From the NCBI RefSeq assembly GCF_965249985.1, contig NZ_OZ252280.1: DNA of 64,000 bases; one strand, written 5' to 3'. The stretch comes from Algiphilus sp022763315. Lineage in GTDB: Bacteria; Pseudomonadota; Gammaproteobacteria; Nevskiales; Nevskiaceae. Of this stretch, positions 25,324 through 34,004 are shown piece after piece. A program made the translations under genes and the position numbers. Under the pieces are notes generated by a model. It was given only the letters and a program-made list of their open reading frames with translations. It searched no databases and was not told where the DNA came from. Positions within the stretch are counted from its first letter, which is position 1. Every line of letters starts with the position of its first letter.

Positions 25324-27417
25324 TCAGCCGCGCGTGGGCGCCTCGCTGGCAAGCATGACGGTCTCGACCTGTTGCAGGGCGTTGCCCTGCACGTAGTCGA
25401 TGCCCATCTGCCAAAGCTGGCCCATGATGCGCGTGTTCTCGACAAAGGGAATGATCACCTTGGCGCCCTGGGCGTGGCTGGCCTTGATCAGACTCGCCAG
25501 GCGGTCGTACACGGCCTGCTCTGCGATCTCATTGGCAAAGCTGGGCGATACCTTGACGTAGTCCGGTTGCAGTTGCTCGAGCAGTGATACGGCGCTCTTG
25601 CTGTCGCCGAAGTAGTCAAGCGCGAGGTCGACCTTCAGGCTGCGCAGCTTCTCGCGCAACGCAGCCGCTTTGCGAATCTGGGTCTGCAACACGGTTTCGC
25701 GAATCTGCAGGGTCAGCATGCCGGGAGTCGCCAAGTGCGCCGCTTCCATCACTTGAATGATGCCGGCAGGGTCGATCAGCGTGGCTTCGCTCAGGCGCAC
25801 CATGAGGGATAGCCCCTGCCGCTTGTTGAGCGTATGCAGCGCGCGCTGGATCACCCATTGGTCGATGACCGGCATAAGACCAAAGCGCTCGGCAGTAGGC
25901 AGAAACTCGCGCGCATGCAACTCGTTGCCGTTGCTGTCGCGCATGCGGACAAAGACATCGTAGAGCTGGCGGGTATCCTCGCCGAGGCAGGTCACCGCCT
26001 GGTAGGCGAGGTAGAAGCGGTTCTTCTCGCCCAGTGCCCGCTGGATGTCTTCAGCGGCTTCACGCGCCTGCCGTTCTTCCGCCGCTGCGCGGGCCGCGTC
26101 GCCGATGCTGGAGACTGTGTTGCCCTCTTCCTCTGTCAGCCGGCGCGCTTCCAGGCTGCAGTCGCGGAGAATGTCGATGACGCGCGCATTGCTGTGCGCC
26201 AGCGGATAGCAGGCGATGCTATTTGTCACGTGACAATCGAAATGCTCGGTACGAAAACTCTGTCGCGCGATCTGCTGGCAGAGATCGCGGGCGGTCTCCT
26301 CCAGTGCCTCGGCGTCTTTCGCTGGCACCAATGCGCAGACCTCGTCGGGAGCGATGCGGAAGAGGCGCGACTGTGCCGGAAGGGTATTGGACAGCAGCGC
26401 GTCCCAAGTGTCAGCGAGCTCGCCGGCATTGACGATGCCCAGGCGTTGCTCGTGCGCTGCAAAGCCATCGATGCAGAGGTACAGCACGCCGCTGCCGCCT
26501 GAGGTTACCGCCTCCTCGATCGCGGTGGCCAGGCCACGGCGAATGTCGGCGAAGCTCTGCGCCGTCACGGCGGTTGTCTGCGGCTGTGTCGCAGCGCCTT
26601 CGCTCTTGGGGACGGCTTCCGGTCGCAGCACGGCGTCCAGCAGCATTTCTTCATCGCCGCTGCTGTCGCGGGAGGCCAGACGGGTATGTACCGCAATATC
26701 GCCGTTCTGGGTCACGAATCCAGCCGTGAAATCGGCCTCTGCGATGCGGCCGCGCGTCAGCTGCGCAACCAGTTCACGCACATGACTGCGGTCATCCGCG
26801 CTGATCAGGTCGAGCAGAGGCTGAGCGATCAAGCCTTCGTTGTCGTCAAAGCCGAGCAATTCCGCTGCCGCCGGATTGGCCTCGATGACGATGCCCTCGC
26901 TCAGGGTCAGCATCGCGCGCGAGGTTTCGGCCACCAGCGTGCGCTGCCGCGCTTCGTACTCGGCCAGACGCATCCTGGCTTCGCGCAACGCCCAGCCGGT
27001 CCGGCTGGCGTCGAATTCCCGTCGACAGGCAGCGGCGAGATGGGCTTTGTCGGCGGCGCTGTCGAGCCGGACAAGATCGACAGCACCCTGCTCGAATATG
27101 TGCTTGAGCTGTTCTGCGCGCGAAGCAGGACTCCCCTCGACTTCCAGTGCCAGTACCGGCAATTCCGGCGACAGCTGGCGGGCAAGATCGGCGATGACGG
27201 GGAGGTCGCGTTCGACCTCGCACAGGACCAGCTCCGGTTCGGCATTGAGCAGGACCTCTTCTGCGTCTTCGCGATCCTGAGCCCAGGCGGCGCGTACCTG
27301 CCAGCCGAGATTGCGCAGATGCGCTTCGACGCGTGTGGCCACGGCCTGCTCGCTGCTGACCACCAGCATCAGCAGATTGGGCATGGCGGTGTCGTTCACG
27401 TCTGTTTCCAGCCTCAT
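25324..27417 (-). CDS. FimX-like degenerate REC-PAS-GGDEF-EAL c-di-GMP protein
   Basis: A 697-residue protein. Residues about 12-125 resemble a receiver domain without the phospho-acceptor aspartate (LVLCEVERD). About 150-260 is a PAS domain (EGIVIEANPAAAELLGFDD). About 285-430 is a GGDEF fold whose signature is replaced by RIAPDEVCAL. About 445-690 is an EAL fold where EAL reads DVF (QLYDVFVRMRD) and DDFG reads LDYFG, while the tail GIDYVQGNALQQVE is conserved. Order, size and the joint loss of catalytic motifs match P. aeruginosa FimX, a c-di-GMP receptor for type IV pilus assembly. The ATG overlaps the epmB stop (ATGA), fixing the start. Enzymatic inactivity is inferred. Confidence 0.78.
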   Translation of the reverse strand: MRLETDVNDTAMPNLLMLVVSSEQAVATRVEAHLRNLGWQVRAAWAQDREDAEEVLLNAEPELVLCEVERDLPVIADLARQLSPELPVLALEVEGSPASRAEQLKHIFEQGAVDLVRLDSAADKAHLAAACRREFDASRTGWALREARMRLAEYEARQRTLVAETSRAMLTLSEGIVIEANPAAAELLGFDDNEGLIAQPLLDLISADDRSHVRELVAQLTRGRIAEADFTAGFVTQNGDIAVHTRLASRDSSGDEEMLLDAVLRPEAVPKSEGAATQPQTTAVTAQSFADIRRGLATAIEEAVTSGGSGVLYLCIDGFAAHEQRLGIVNAGELADTWDALLSNTLPAQSRLFRIAPDEVCALVPAKDAEALEETARDLCQQIARQSFRTEHFDCHVTNSIACYPLAHSNARVIDILRDCSLEARRLTEEEGNTVSSIGDAARAAAEERQAREAAEDIQRALGEKNRFYLAYQAVTCLGEDTRQLYDVFVRMRDSNGNELHAREFLPTAERFGLMPVIDQWVIQRALHTLNKRQGLSLMVRLSEATLIDPAGIIQVMEAAHLATPGMLTLQIRETVLQTQIRKAAALREKLRSLKVDLALDYFGDSKSAVSLLEQLQPDYVKVSPSFANEIAEQAVYDRLASLIKASHAQGAKVIIPFVENTRIMGQLWQMGIDYVQGNALQQVETVMLASEAPTRG

Positions 27418-28418
27418 CCGACGAGCAGGGTCTTGGAGGGCGCCCCGGCATCTTCGCGCGCGAGGCGCGGAACGAGATAGCCCGGAAGGCTGTGTCGCAA
27501 TGCTTTCATGATCTTGTGCGCCGTCTCCTCGGATACTTCGAAATGCGCGGCACCGCGGACGCGGTCGAGCATATGAAGGTAATACGGTACTACGCCCGCA
27601 TCGAAGAGTGCGATGCTCAGCGCCCGCTGGCTGGCGGCGTCGGCATTGACTCCGGCAAGCAGGACCGCCTGGTTGAGTAGCTGCACACCGGTGGCCCGGA
27701 GGCGCTTGCAGGCTTGTCGCAACGGTTCGTCGATTTCCTGTGCATGGTTGATGTGCAGCACCATCGCGATCGGTTGCGGGAAGGCGCTCAGCCAGTCGCA
27801 CAGCGCCTCATCGACGCGGTCGGGGAGGACGACCGGCTGGCGCGTGTGGATGCGTAGTCGGCGCAGGTGGGGAATCTCGGCCAGTTCCTGCATCCAGACG
27901 GAAAGGCGGGCGTCGCTCAGCGACAGCGGATCGCCGCCCGAGAGAATGACCTCCTCGATGCTGGAGTCGGCGCGCAGGGTAGCCAGGGTCTGCTCCCAGC
28001 GTGCGGGCGTGACCTGCTGATCGGCGTAGGGAAAATGGCGTCGGAAGCAGTAGCGACAGTGCACCGCGCAGGTGCCCGTGAGTGCAAGCAGCACGCGGCC
28101 CTGATACTTGTGGATGATGCCGCCCTCGCGCAGGCGCGCCAGGTCACCCACCGGATCATCCAGGTAATCCGGTTGCGCAACATGCTCCGCCGGCGCGGGC
28201 CACACCTGACGCAGCAGCGGATCGTTGGGATCGCCGTGGCGCATGCGCTGCGCATAGGCGCGCGGCACGCGCATGCTGAAGACATCCTCGACATGTGGCG
28301 GGACTGGGTCGAGGCCTAGGTAGGCGGCCAAGGCGCTGGGCTGCCGGAAGGCCTCGCGCAGCTGCTGCATCCAGTCGGATGGGGAAGTGTCTGGGGCGGC
28401 AAGGGCTTCTGCTATCAT
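27414..28418 (-). CDS. epmB: EF-P beta-lysylation protein (lysine 2,3-aminomutase-like)
   Basis: A 334-residue radical-SAM, PLP-dependent aminomutase that converts (S)-alpha-lysine to (R)-beta-lysine for EF-P modification. The radical-SAM cysteines are in GTCAVHCRYCFRRHFPY, preceded by KYQGRVLLALT, and ILSGGDPLSLSD follows. It is shorter than clostridial lysine aminomutase, as EpmB proteins are. The ATG at 28418 has AGGAGA nine bases upstream; a TTG at 28454 is less likely. It is divergent from efp, with a small inverted repeat TTGCCG-N5-CGGCAA at 28438-28454 between them. Confidence 0.95.
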   Translation of the reverse strand: MIAEALAAPDTSPSDWMQQLREAFRQPSALAAYLGLDPVPPHVEDVFSMRVPRAYAQRMRHGDPNDPLLRQVWPAPAEHVAQPDYLDDPVGDLARLREGGIIHKYQGRVLLALTGTCAVHCRYCFRRHFPYADQQVTPARWEQTLATLRADSSIEEVILSGGDPLSLSDARLSVWMQELAEIPHLRRLRIHTRQPVVLPDRVDEALCDWLSAFPQPIAMVLHINHAQEIDEPLRQACKRLRATGVQLLNQAVLLAGVNADAASQRALSIALFDAGVVPYYLHMLDRVRGAAHFEVSEETAHKIMKALRHSLPGYLVPRLAREDAGAPSKTLLVG

Positions 28419-28506
28419 CGCGCGCATTCTCCTGAGCTTGCCGCCTTTCGGCAATGCACTCTTCCCTCATTCTTTTTGACCCTTCGCTTTCGCGAGCGAT
28501 CAATCT

Positions 28507-29076
28507 ATGGCCAGTTACAACACCAACGAATTCAAGTCCGGACTCAAGCTGCTGATCGACGGCGAACCCTATTCCATCGTCGAGAACGAATTCGTCAAGC
28601 CCGGTAAGGGCCAGGCCTTCAACCGGGTCAAGATCCGCAATATCAAGAGCGGTCGCGTCATTGAACGGACCTTCAAGTCGGGCGACTCGGTGGAAGCGGC
28701 CGACGTGGTCGAAGTGGACATGCAGTATCTCTATACCGACGGCGAGTTCTGGCACTTCATGGACCCGAAGAGCTATGAGCAGATCTCTGCCGATGCCAAC
28801 GCGGTGGGGGACAACAACGTCTGGTTGAAGGAGCAGGATGAGTGCACCCTCACCCTGTGGAATGACACGCCGATCCAGGTGTTGCCGCCCAACCAGGTGG
28901 AAATGAAGATCGTCGAAACCGATCCGGGGCTGCGCGGTGATACTGCGACCGGCGGTACCAAGCCGGCGAAGCTGGAGTCGGGCGCCGTGGTCAGCGTGCC
29001 GCTGTTCATCGAGGAAGGCGAGGTGATCCGCGTGGATACCCGTTCTGGCGAATACCTCTCCCGCGTCAAGAAATGA
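28507..29076 (+). CDS. efp: Translation elongation factor P
   Basis: A 189-residue tRNA-shaped factor that rescues ribosomes stalled at polyproline. The N-terminal KOW-like domain carries the modification loop KPGKGQAF, with Lys34 the beta-lysylation site. Two OB domains follow, with PNQVEMKIVETDPGLRGDT and SGEYLSRVK at the C-terminus. Length equals the family norm. No clear Shine-Dalgarno is visible before the ATG. Both modification genes flank it (epmB divergent, epmA overlapping), so the lysylated form is expected. Confidence 0.98.
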   Translation: MASYNTNEFKSGLKLLIDGEPYSIVENEFVKPGKGQAFNRVKIRNIKSGRVIERTFKSGDSVEAADVVEVDMQYLYTDGEFWHFMDPKSYEQISADANAVGDNNVWLKEQDECTLTLWNDTPIQVLPPNQVEMKIVETDPGLRGDTATGGTKPAKLESGAVVSVPLFIEEGEVIRVDTRSGEYLSRVKK

Positions 29077-30008
29077 GCCCGCGCCGGCCCGGGAATGACG
29101 CCCAGCCGGCTCCCCTCCATCCGGCCTTGCCGCTTCGGCAGCGACTCGCGCGCCGGGCCCGTTTGCTGCGTGATATTCGCGCCTTCTTTGCCGCCCGTGA
29201 GGTGCTGGAAGTCGATACCCCGCTGCGCACGCAGGCAGTGGTGCCGGAAGTCCACATTCGTCCCCTGGCCTGTGAAGGCGGCTGGCTATTGCCGTCCCCC
29301 GAGCGCTATCTGAAACCCTTGCTGGCCGCTGGCAGCGGCGACATCTACCAGCTCAGCCACGCTTTCCGCGCCGGGGAATCAGGCCGGCATCATGCCGAGG
29401 AATTCCTGCTCTGCGAATGGTACCGGCTGGGGAAAACCATGGAGGAACTGGCGCAGGAGGTATTGGAGTTGATGGCGACCTGTGGCGGACCCGCGGCCGA
29501 CAGCGCGCGGTGGTTGCGCTATGAGCAGAGCTTCCTCGAGCACTGTGAAGCGCATCCACTGGCCTCGTCCGCTGAGCTGCAGGCGGCGGCGGTGAAGCGT
29601 GGCGTTGCCCCCGAAGGCGCCTCTCCCGACAGCCTGCCGGCGGCGAGCTGGCGCGACCTGCTTATGAGTCTGTGCGTGCAGCCGGCGCTCGGCGCGGCCG
29701 GTCCTGTGGTGCTGACCCATTTCCCGGCCGTCGACAGCCCGCTGGCGATGCCGGATAGTGAGGATCCGCGCTGGGCGCAGCGTTTCGAGGTCTTCTGGGG
29801 CGGGCTGGAATTGGCCAACGGCTGCCGGGAAGCGCGGGCGCCCGATGCACTCGCCGGGGCTGCTTTGCCCGCTGGCGCCGAATATCTGGATACCACGCAG
29901 TGGAGCGCAGACCTGCCTGACTGCGCCGGCGTGGCGCTGGGGGTGGACCGCCTGCTGATGCGCCTGACCGGCGCGCCAAGCCTGGAGGCAGTGCAGCCAA
30001 ACCCCTAG
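29073..30008 (+). CDS. epmA: EF-P--(R)-beta-lysine ligase
   Basis: A 311-residue class II LysRS-like enzyme (GenX/PoxA) lacking the anticodon-binding domain. Motif 2 is FRAGESGRHHAEEFLLCEW and motif 3 is GVALGVDRLLMRLTG. It attaches beta-lysine from EpmB to EF-P Lys34. The start overlaps the efp stop by 4 bp (ATGA). In many Enterobacteria epmA is elsewhere; here all three genes are contiguous. It converges with the PhoH-family gene, with only 4 bp between them. Confidence 0.95.
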   Translation: MSPRRPGNDAQPAPLHPALPLRQRLARRARLLRDIRAFFAAREVLEVDTPLRTQAVVPEVHIRPLACEGGWLLPSPERYLKPLLAAGSGDIYQLSHAFRAGESGRHHAEEFLLCEWYRLGKTMEELAQEVLELMATCGGPAADSARWLRYEQSFLEHCEAHPLASSAELQAAAVKRGVAPEGASPDSLPAASWRDLLMSLCVQPALGAAGPVVLTHFPAVDSPLAMPDSEDPRWAQRFEVFWGGLELANGCREARAPDALAGAALPAGAEYLDTTQWSADLPDCAGVALGVDRLLMRLTGAPSLEAVQPNP

Positions 30009-30012
30009 CGCG

Positions 30013-31455
30013 TTACAGCACCTCGGAGGCGAAGGCGGCAAGGCGTGAGCGCTCGCCGCGCGCCAGGGTGATGTGCCCGCCGTGCGGCCAGCCGCCGAAG
30101 CGGTCGACCACATAGGTCAGGCCCGACGTGGTCTCCGACAGGTAGGGCGTGTCGATCTGCGCCAGATTGCCGAGGCAGACCATCTTCGTCCCCGGGCCGC
30201 AGCGCGTGATCATTGTGCGCATCTGCTTCGAGGTCAGGTTTTGCGCCTCGTCAATGATGATGAAGCGGTTGAAGAAGGTGCGCCCGCGCATGAAGTTCAG
30301 GCTGCGGATCTTGATGCGCTTGGCCAGTAGTTCGTTGGTGGCCGCGCGCTCCCACTCGCTGTCGCCGCCATGGGTGAGCACTTCCAAGTTGTCCATCAGC
30401 GCGCCCATCCAGGGCGTCATCTTTTCTTCCTCCGTGCCCGGAAGGAAGCCGATGTCCTCGCCCAGCGGCACCGTGACGCGGGTCATGATGATCTCGCGAT
30501 AGCGCGCCTCGTCCAGGGTCTGTGCGAGGCCGGCGGCCAGGGTCAATAGGGTCTTGCCGGTGCCGGCGGCGCCAAGCAGGGTGACGAAGTCGATATCAGG
30601 GTCGAGCAGCAGGTTGAGGGCGAAATTCTGCTCGCGGTTCTTGGCGTGCACCCCCCAGACGCCGCGCTTGCCCTCGCGGTAATCCTCGACCACCGACAGT
30701 TCGGCGCTGTCGCCAGCGATGCGGTCAACCCGCAGTTCCAGGCCGGTGCCTTCGTCCTCGGGGTCGGGCAGATAGACGAACTGGTTCGGTGTCCATTCCG
30801 ACACCATGGGGCCTTGCAGGCTGTAATGCGCCCGGCCCTGGCTGTCCTGCCAGCTCTGCATGGCGTCGCCGTGCGAGGCCCAGAAATCCTCCGGCAGCGG
30901 GCAGTGACCGCTGTGCAGGAGGTCGACGTCTTCCAGTACCTGGTCGTTGTAGTAGTCCTCGGCGTGAATGCCGATCACTGCCGCCTTGATGCGGAGGTTG
31001 ATGTCCTTGGAGACCAGGGTGACCGCAGCATCGGGCTGCTCATTGGCCAGACTGAGGGCGCAGATCAGGATGCTGTTGTCCGGCTTGTTGCCAGGCAGCA
31101 GATCGGGCAGCGCGGTGGCAGCCGGCCGGGTCTGGAAGAAGATGCGGCCTAGCCGCGACGCCTCACCATTCTGCGCCGGTGCCGTACTGGCGGCCTGCAG
31201 ACTGCGCGGGCGGTCACCGGTCAGCGGCAGGCCGTCGGCGATCTGGGCGCGTCCCGCTTCGCTGACGATCTCGTCGAGCATGCGCGACACCTGGCGCGCA
31301 TTGCGTGAGACTTCGCTGGTGCCCTTCTTGGCCGCATCGAGCTCCTCGAGCACGACCATGGGGATGTAGATGTCGTGTTCCTCAAAGCGGTACAGCGCGC
31401 TGGGATCGTGCATCAGCACATTCGTGTCGAGCACGAAGATCCGGTGATCGGTCAT
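30013..31455 (-). CDS. PIN domain-PhoH family ATPase
   Basis: A 480-residue two-domain protein. An N-terminal PIN nuclease-like domain (about 1-150) begins IFVLDTNVLMHDP and keeps the acidic residues. A C-terminal PhoH ATPase follows (about 250-480), with Walker A GAAGTGKTLLTLAAGL and Walker B RFIIIDEAQNLT. The combination is that of YlaK/PhoH2 proteins, which act as sequence-dependent RNA helicase/ribonucleases in studied cases. The bcp gene lies 51 bp upstream on the same strand, so they may be co-transcribed. Confidence 0.92.
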   Translation of the reverse strand: MTDHRIFVLDTNVLMHDPSALYRFEEHDIYIPMVVLEELDAAKKGTSEVSRNARQVSRMLDEIVSEAGRAQIADGLPLTGDRPRSLQAASTAPAQNGEASRLGRIFFQTRPAATALPDLLPGNKPDNSILICALSLANEQPDAAVTLVSKDINLRIKAAVIGIHAEDYYNDQVLEDVDLLHSGHCPLPEDFWASHGDAMQSWQDSQGRAHYSLQGPMVSEWTPNQFVYLPDPEDEGTGLELRVDRIAGDSAELSVVEDYREGKRGVWGVHAKNREQNFALNLLLDPDIDFVTLLGAAGTGKTLLTLAAGLAQTLDEARYREIIMTRVTVPLGEDIGFLPGTEEEKMTPWMGALMDNLEVLTHGGDSEWERAATNELLAKRIKIRSLNFMRGRTFFNRFIIIDEAQNLTSKQMRTMITRCGPGTKMVCLGNLAQIDTPYLSETTSGLTYVVDRFGGWPHGGHITLARGERSRLAAFASEVL

Positions 31456-31506
31456 GAAGGTCTCGGCAATGAAGCGGGGTGGGCGGGCGCGCCGGTGAGG
31501 GGTGGC

Positions 31507-31974
31507 CTACAGGGCCTTGACGGCTTCCAGCACCTCGGCAGCGTGGCCGTCGACCTTGGTCTTGCGCCACTCCCGCGCGAGGCGGCCTTCGCTGTCGAAC
31601 AAGAAGGTGCTGCGCTCGATGCCGCGCACCTTCTTGCCGTACATATTCTTCTCGCGCATGACGTCGAAGGCGCTGCAGGCCGCTTCGTCCACATCGGCCA
31701 GGAGTGTGAAGCCAAAGCCGTACTTGCTGCGGAAGTTCTCGTGCTTGCGCACCGTATCGCGTGAGATCCCGAGAATGCGTGCGCCGTGGGCGCGGAATTC
31801 GTCCTCCAGGGCGGCGAAATCCTGGCCTTCCTGGGTGCAGCCGGGCGTGTTGTCTTTCGGGTAGAAGTACAGCACCACCTTCTGCCCCACGAGATCACGC
31901 AGACGCAGTTGTGCGTCATCGCCGGTCGCGGCCAATTCCAGGTCGGGGATCATGTCACCAACGGATACGGTCAT
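31507..31974 (-). CDS. bcp: Thioredoxin-dependent peroxiredoxin (BCP/PrxQ)
   Basis: A 155-residue atypical peroxiredoxin reducing hydroperoxides. The peroxidatic Cys46 is in YPKDNTPGCTQEGQDF. The resolving cysteine, normally five residues later, is Gln51, and the only other cysteine visible is Cys100, so this is a one-Cys form or uses another partner. Downstream of gcvR as in E. coli, with a 149-bp gap that may hold its own promoter. Confidence 0.93.
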   Translation of the reverse strand: MTVSVGDMIPDLELAATGDDAQLRLRDLVGQKVVLYFYPKDNTPGCTQEGQDFAALEDEFRAHGARILGISRDTVRKHENFRSKYGFGFTLLADVDEAACSAFDVMREKNMYGKKVRGIERSTFLFDSEGRLAREWRKTKVDGHAAEVLEAVKAL

Positions 31975-32123
31975 TGCGGTTTGCTTCCTCTGGATACGAT
32001 GGATAGGTCATGCGTATGGCGGGGGCGTCCGGACAGCGTGTCGACCCAGCGCTCGCCTGATCATGCCGGAAGGCGGGCAACCGTGGGGGAGGCTTCAGGA
32101 CGCGGCATCGAGCTTGGCGTGGC

Positions 32124-32663
32124 TCAGGTCTTGATGGGGTCGAGCAGGCCATCGGCATTGAGGTCGTCGCACAGATCCATAAAGGATTCGCGCAGCGCTT
32201 GCGGATGCTGGCTGACTGGTACGTGCACCACCATGTGGACGCTGCACATGCTGGCGCCGGTGTGCTGCGAGGCATATTTCTGTGACATCACCTCGGGGAC
32301 GTCAACGTCCTGCCCGGCGAAGAACTCGAGCAGGTGGACGATGAGGTCGGCGTGCTGCGGCGCAAAGACCTCCACCGCGTACGGGCGGTAGTCCGGCACC
32401 GCCGGGCGTTCCCCACAGCGGGCAAACTGCACCTGCATATCGAATTTCTGCGCGATATTGGGCAAGGCTGTTTCCAGCTTGCCGAGTGCCGCCCAACTCC
32501 CCGAGGCGACCAGACTGGCGCCGATGTGATCGCCCGCAGGGGCCAGCCGGCAGTCCTCAATCTCGCAGCCGCGTTCGCGCACGGCACGGAAGAGGTCGAG
32601 GGTGATTCGCGGTCGGGACGTGGCCAGGACGGATATCGAGAGCAGGTTGTCGGCGGTGCTCAT
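32124..32663 (-). CDS. gcvR: Glycine cleavage system repressor-like ACT protein
   Basis: A 179-residue protein with two ACT domains, about 5-80 (LSISVLATSRPRITLDLFRA) and 95-175 (YAVEVFAPQHADLIVHLLEF). E. coli GcvR (about 190 residues) binds glycine and GcvA to control gcvTHP. The start at 32663 is preferred; the longer frame crosses the dapA promoter region. Gene order gcvR-bcp divergent from dapA is the same as in E. coli, which supports the name. No DNA-binding motif is visible, as expected for GcvR. Confidence 0.85.
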   Translation of the reverse strand: MSTADNLLSISVLATSRPRITLDLFRAVRERGCEIEDCRLAPAGDHIGASLVASGSWAALGKLETALPNIAQKFDMQVQFARCGERPAVPDYRPYAVEVFAPQHADLIVHLLEFFAGQDVDVPEVMSQKYASQHTGASMCSVHMVVHVPVSQHPQALRESFMDLCDDLNADGLLDPIKT

Positions 32664-32780
32664 AAGCTGTGCATCGGAAACGAGGCCGAAGTGTAAGCTT
32701 TCCTCAGCGGCACGCGCACGCGCTGGCAAGGCCGCTTGCTATCATGCACGCCGCTTGAAGCAGGCAACGGAACCGCTCGC

Positions 32781-33662
32781 ATGATTACCGGCAGCATCGT
32801 GGCGCTCGCCACGCCCATGGACTCGAATGGCGAGGTGCAGTTCGACGCGCTCGCCGCGCTCGTGCAGTGGCACATTGCGTCCGGGACCTCGGCCATCGTC
32901 TCCATGGGCACCACGGGGGAATCCGCCACGCTAAATGCGGAAGAGCACATCGCTGTCATCCGCAAGACGGTAGAGGCCGCGGACGGGCGCATTCCGGTCA
33001 TCGCCGGCACCGGCGCCAACGCCACCTCGGAGGCCATCGAGCTGACGCAAAGCGCGGCCGACGCTGGCGCCGATGCCGCCCTGCTGGTGACGCCCTATTA
33101 CAACAAGCCGCCTCAGGAAGGCCTGTACCGCCACTACCGCGCAGTAGCGGAAGCCGTGGATATCCCGCAGATCCTCTACAACGTGCCCGGGCGGACGGGG
33201 TGCGACCTGCAGCCGGCCACCGTGCAGCGGCTGGCGGAACTTCCCAATGTGGTGGGCCTCAAGGAGGCGCTGGCGGATCATGACCGCATTCGCACGCTGG
33301 TGGGGCTCGGCCTGCCCGGCGATTTCGCACTGTATTCCGGCGACGATCCGACAGCGTGTGATGCCATGCTGGCGGGCTTCCACGGTGATGTCTCAGTGGT
33401 CGCCAATGTCGTCCCCGAGATCATGGCGCGCATGTGCAAGGCGGCAGTCGCAGGCAATGCGGACGAGGCACGTGCGGCGGACGCCGAGATGGCGGATCTG
33501 CACCAGCTGCTGTTCGTCGAACCCAACCCGATACCGGTAAAGTGGGCGCTGAATGCCATGGGACGCATCGGCGCCGGCATCCGTCTGCCGTTGGTCCCGC
33601 TGTCCGAAACCCACCACGACCGTGTGCGCGCTGCGCTGCGCGCCGTCGGAGCCCTGCAATAA
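32781..33662 (+). CDS. dapA: 4-hydroxy-tetrahydrodipicolinate synthase
   Basis: A 293-residue TIM-barrel aldolase condensing pyruvate with aspartate semialdehyde, the first committed step of lysine and diaminopimelate synthesis. MGTTGESATL binds substrate, LYNVPGRTG carries the catalytic Tyr, and the Schiff-base Lys is in VVGLKEALAD. The start MITGSIVALATPMD is the family N-terminus. It is divergent from gcvR and overlaps the following lipoprotein gene by one base (TAATG). Confidence 0.97.
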   Translation: MITGSIVALATPMDSNGEVQFDALAALVQWHIASGTSAIVSMGTTGESATLNAEEHIAVIRKTVEAADGRIPVIAGTGANATSEAIELTQSAADAGADAALLVTPYYNKPPQEGLYRHYRAVAEAVDIPQILYNVPGRTGCDLQPATVQRLAELPNVVGLKEALADHDRIRTLVGLGLPGDFALYSGDDPTACDAMLAGFHGDVSVVANVVPEIMARMCKAAVAGNADEARAADAEMADLHQLLFVEPNPIPVKWALNAMGRIGAGIRLPLVPLSETHHDRVRAALRAVGALQ

Positions 33663-34003
33663 TGTCCTTCCCCGTTGCCGTCGCCTGCCGTGTCGTCGCA
33701 CTCGGTGCTGCCTGTATCGCCCTTGCCGCCTGCGGTCCCCGGGCCCATTGCATGGGGGAGCACGCCTACCAGGAGGCGGAGACCGTGGCAGCGCTTCAGA
33801 ACGTGGAGGACATCACCGTGCCGCGTTCGGCCAGCGCTCTGCAGATTCCGGACATCGCCACGGATCGCAGCTATCCCTCCTATGCCGAAACGCGCGCGGA
33901 TGATGGTGGCGACAAGCGCATCGTCTGTCTGGATTCGCCGCCGCGTTTGCCCGCGGTAGTGGTCGGCGAGGAGGAGGAAAGCGCCGCGGACGACGCGGGC
34001 TGA
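33662..34003 (+). CDS. Small BamC-like lipoprotein
   Basis: 113 residues. The signal peptide ends in the lipobox LAAC (Cys24). The mature part contains HAYQEAETVAALQNVEDI and then VPRSASALQIPDI, a pattern like the extended BamC N-terminus (Y.EA..L..L......P......IP) that lies against BamD in the BAM complex. The two helix-grip domains of BamC (another 200 residues) are absent, and the tail is acidic. It starts at TAATG, coupled to dapA, the same slot that bamC (nlpB) occupies in E. coli. A short BAM accessory lipoprotein is inferred from position and this weak motif match. Confidence 0.75.
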   Translation: MSFPVAVACRVVALGAACIALAACGPRAHCMGEHAYQEAETVAALQNVEDITVPRSASALQIPDIATDRSYPSYAETRADDGGDKRIVCLDSPPRLPAVVVGEEEESAADDAG

Positions 34004-34004
34004 T

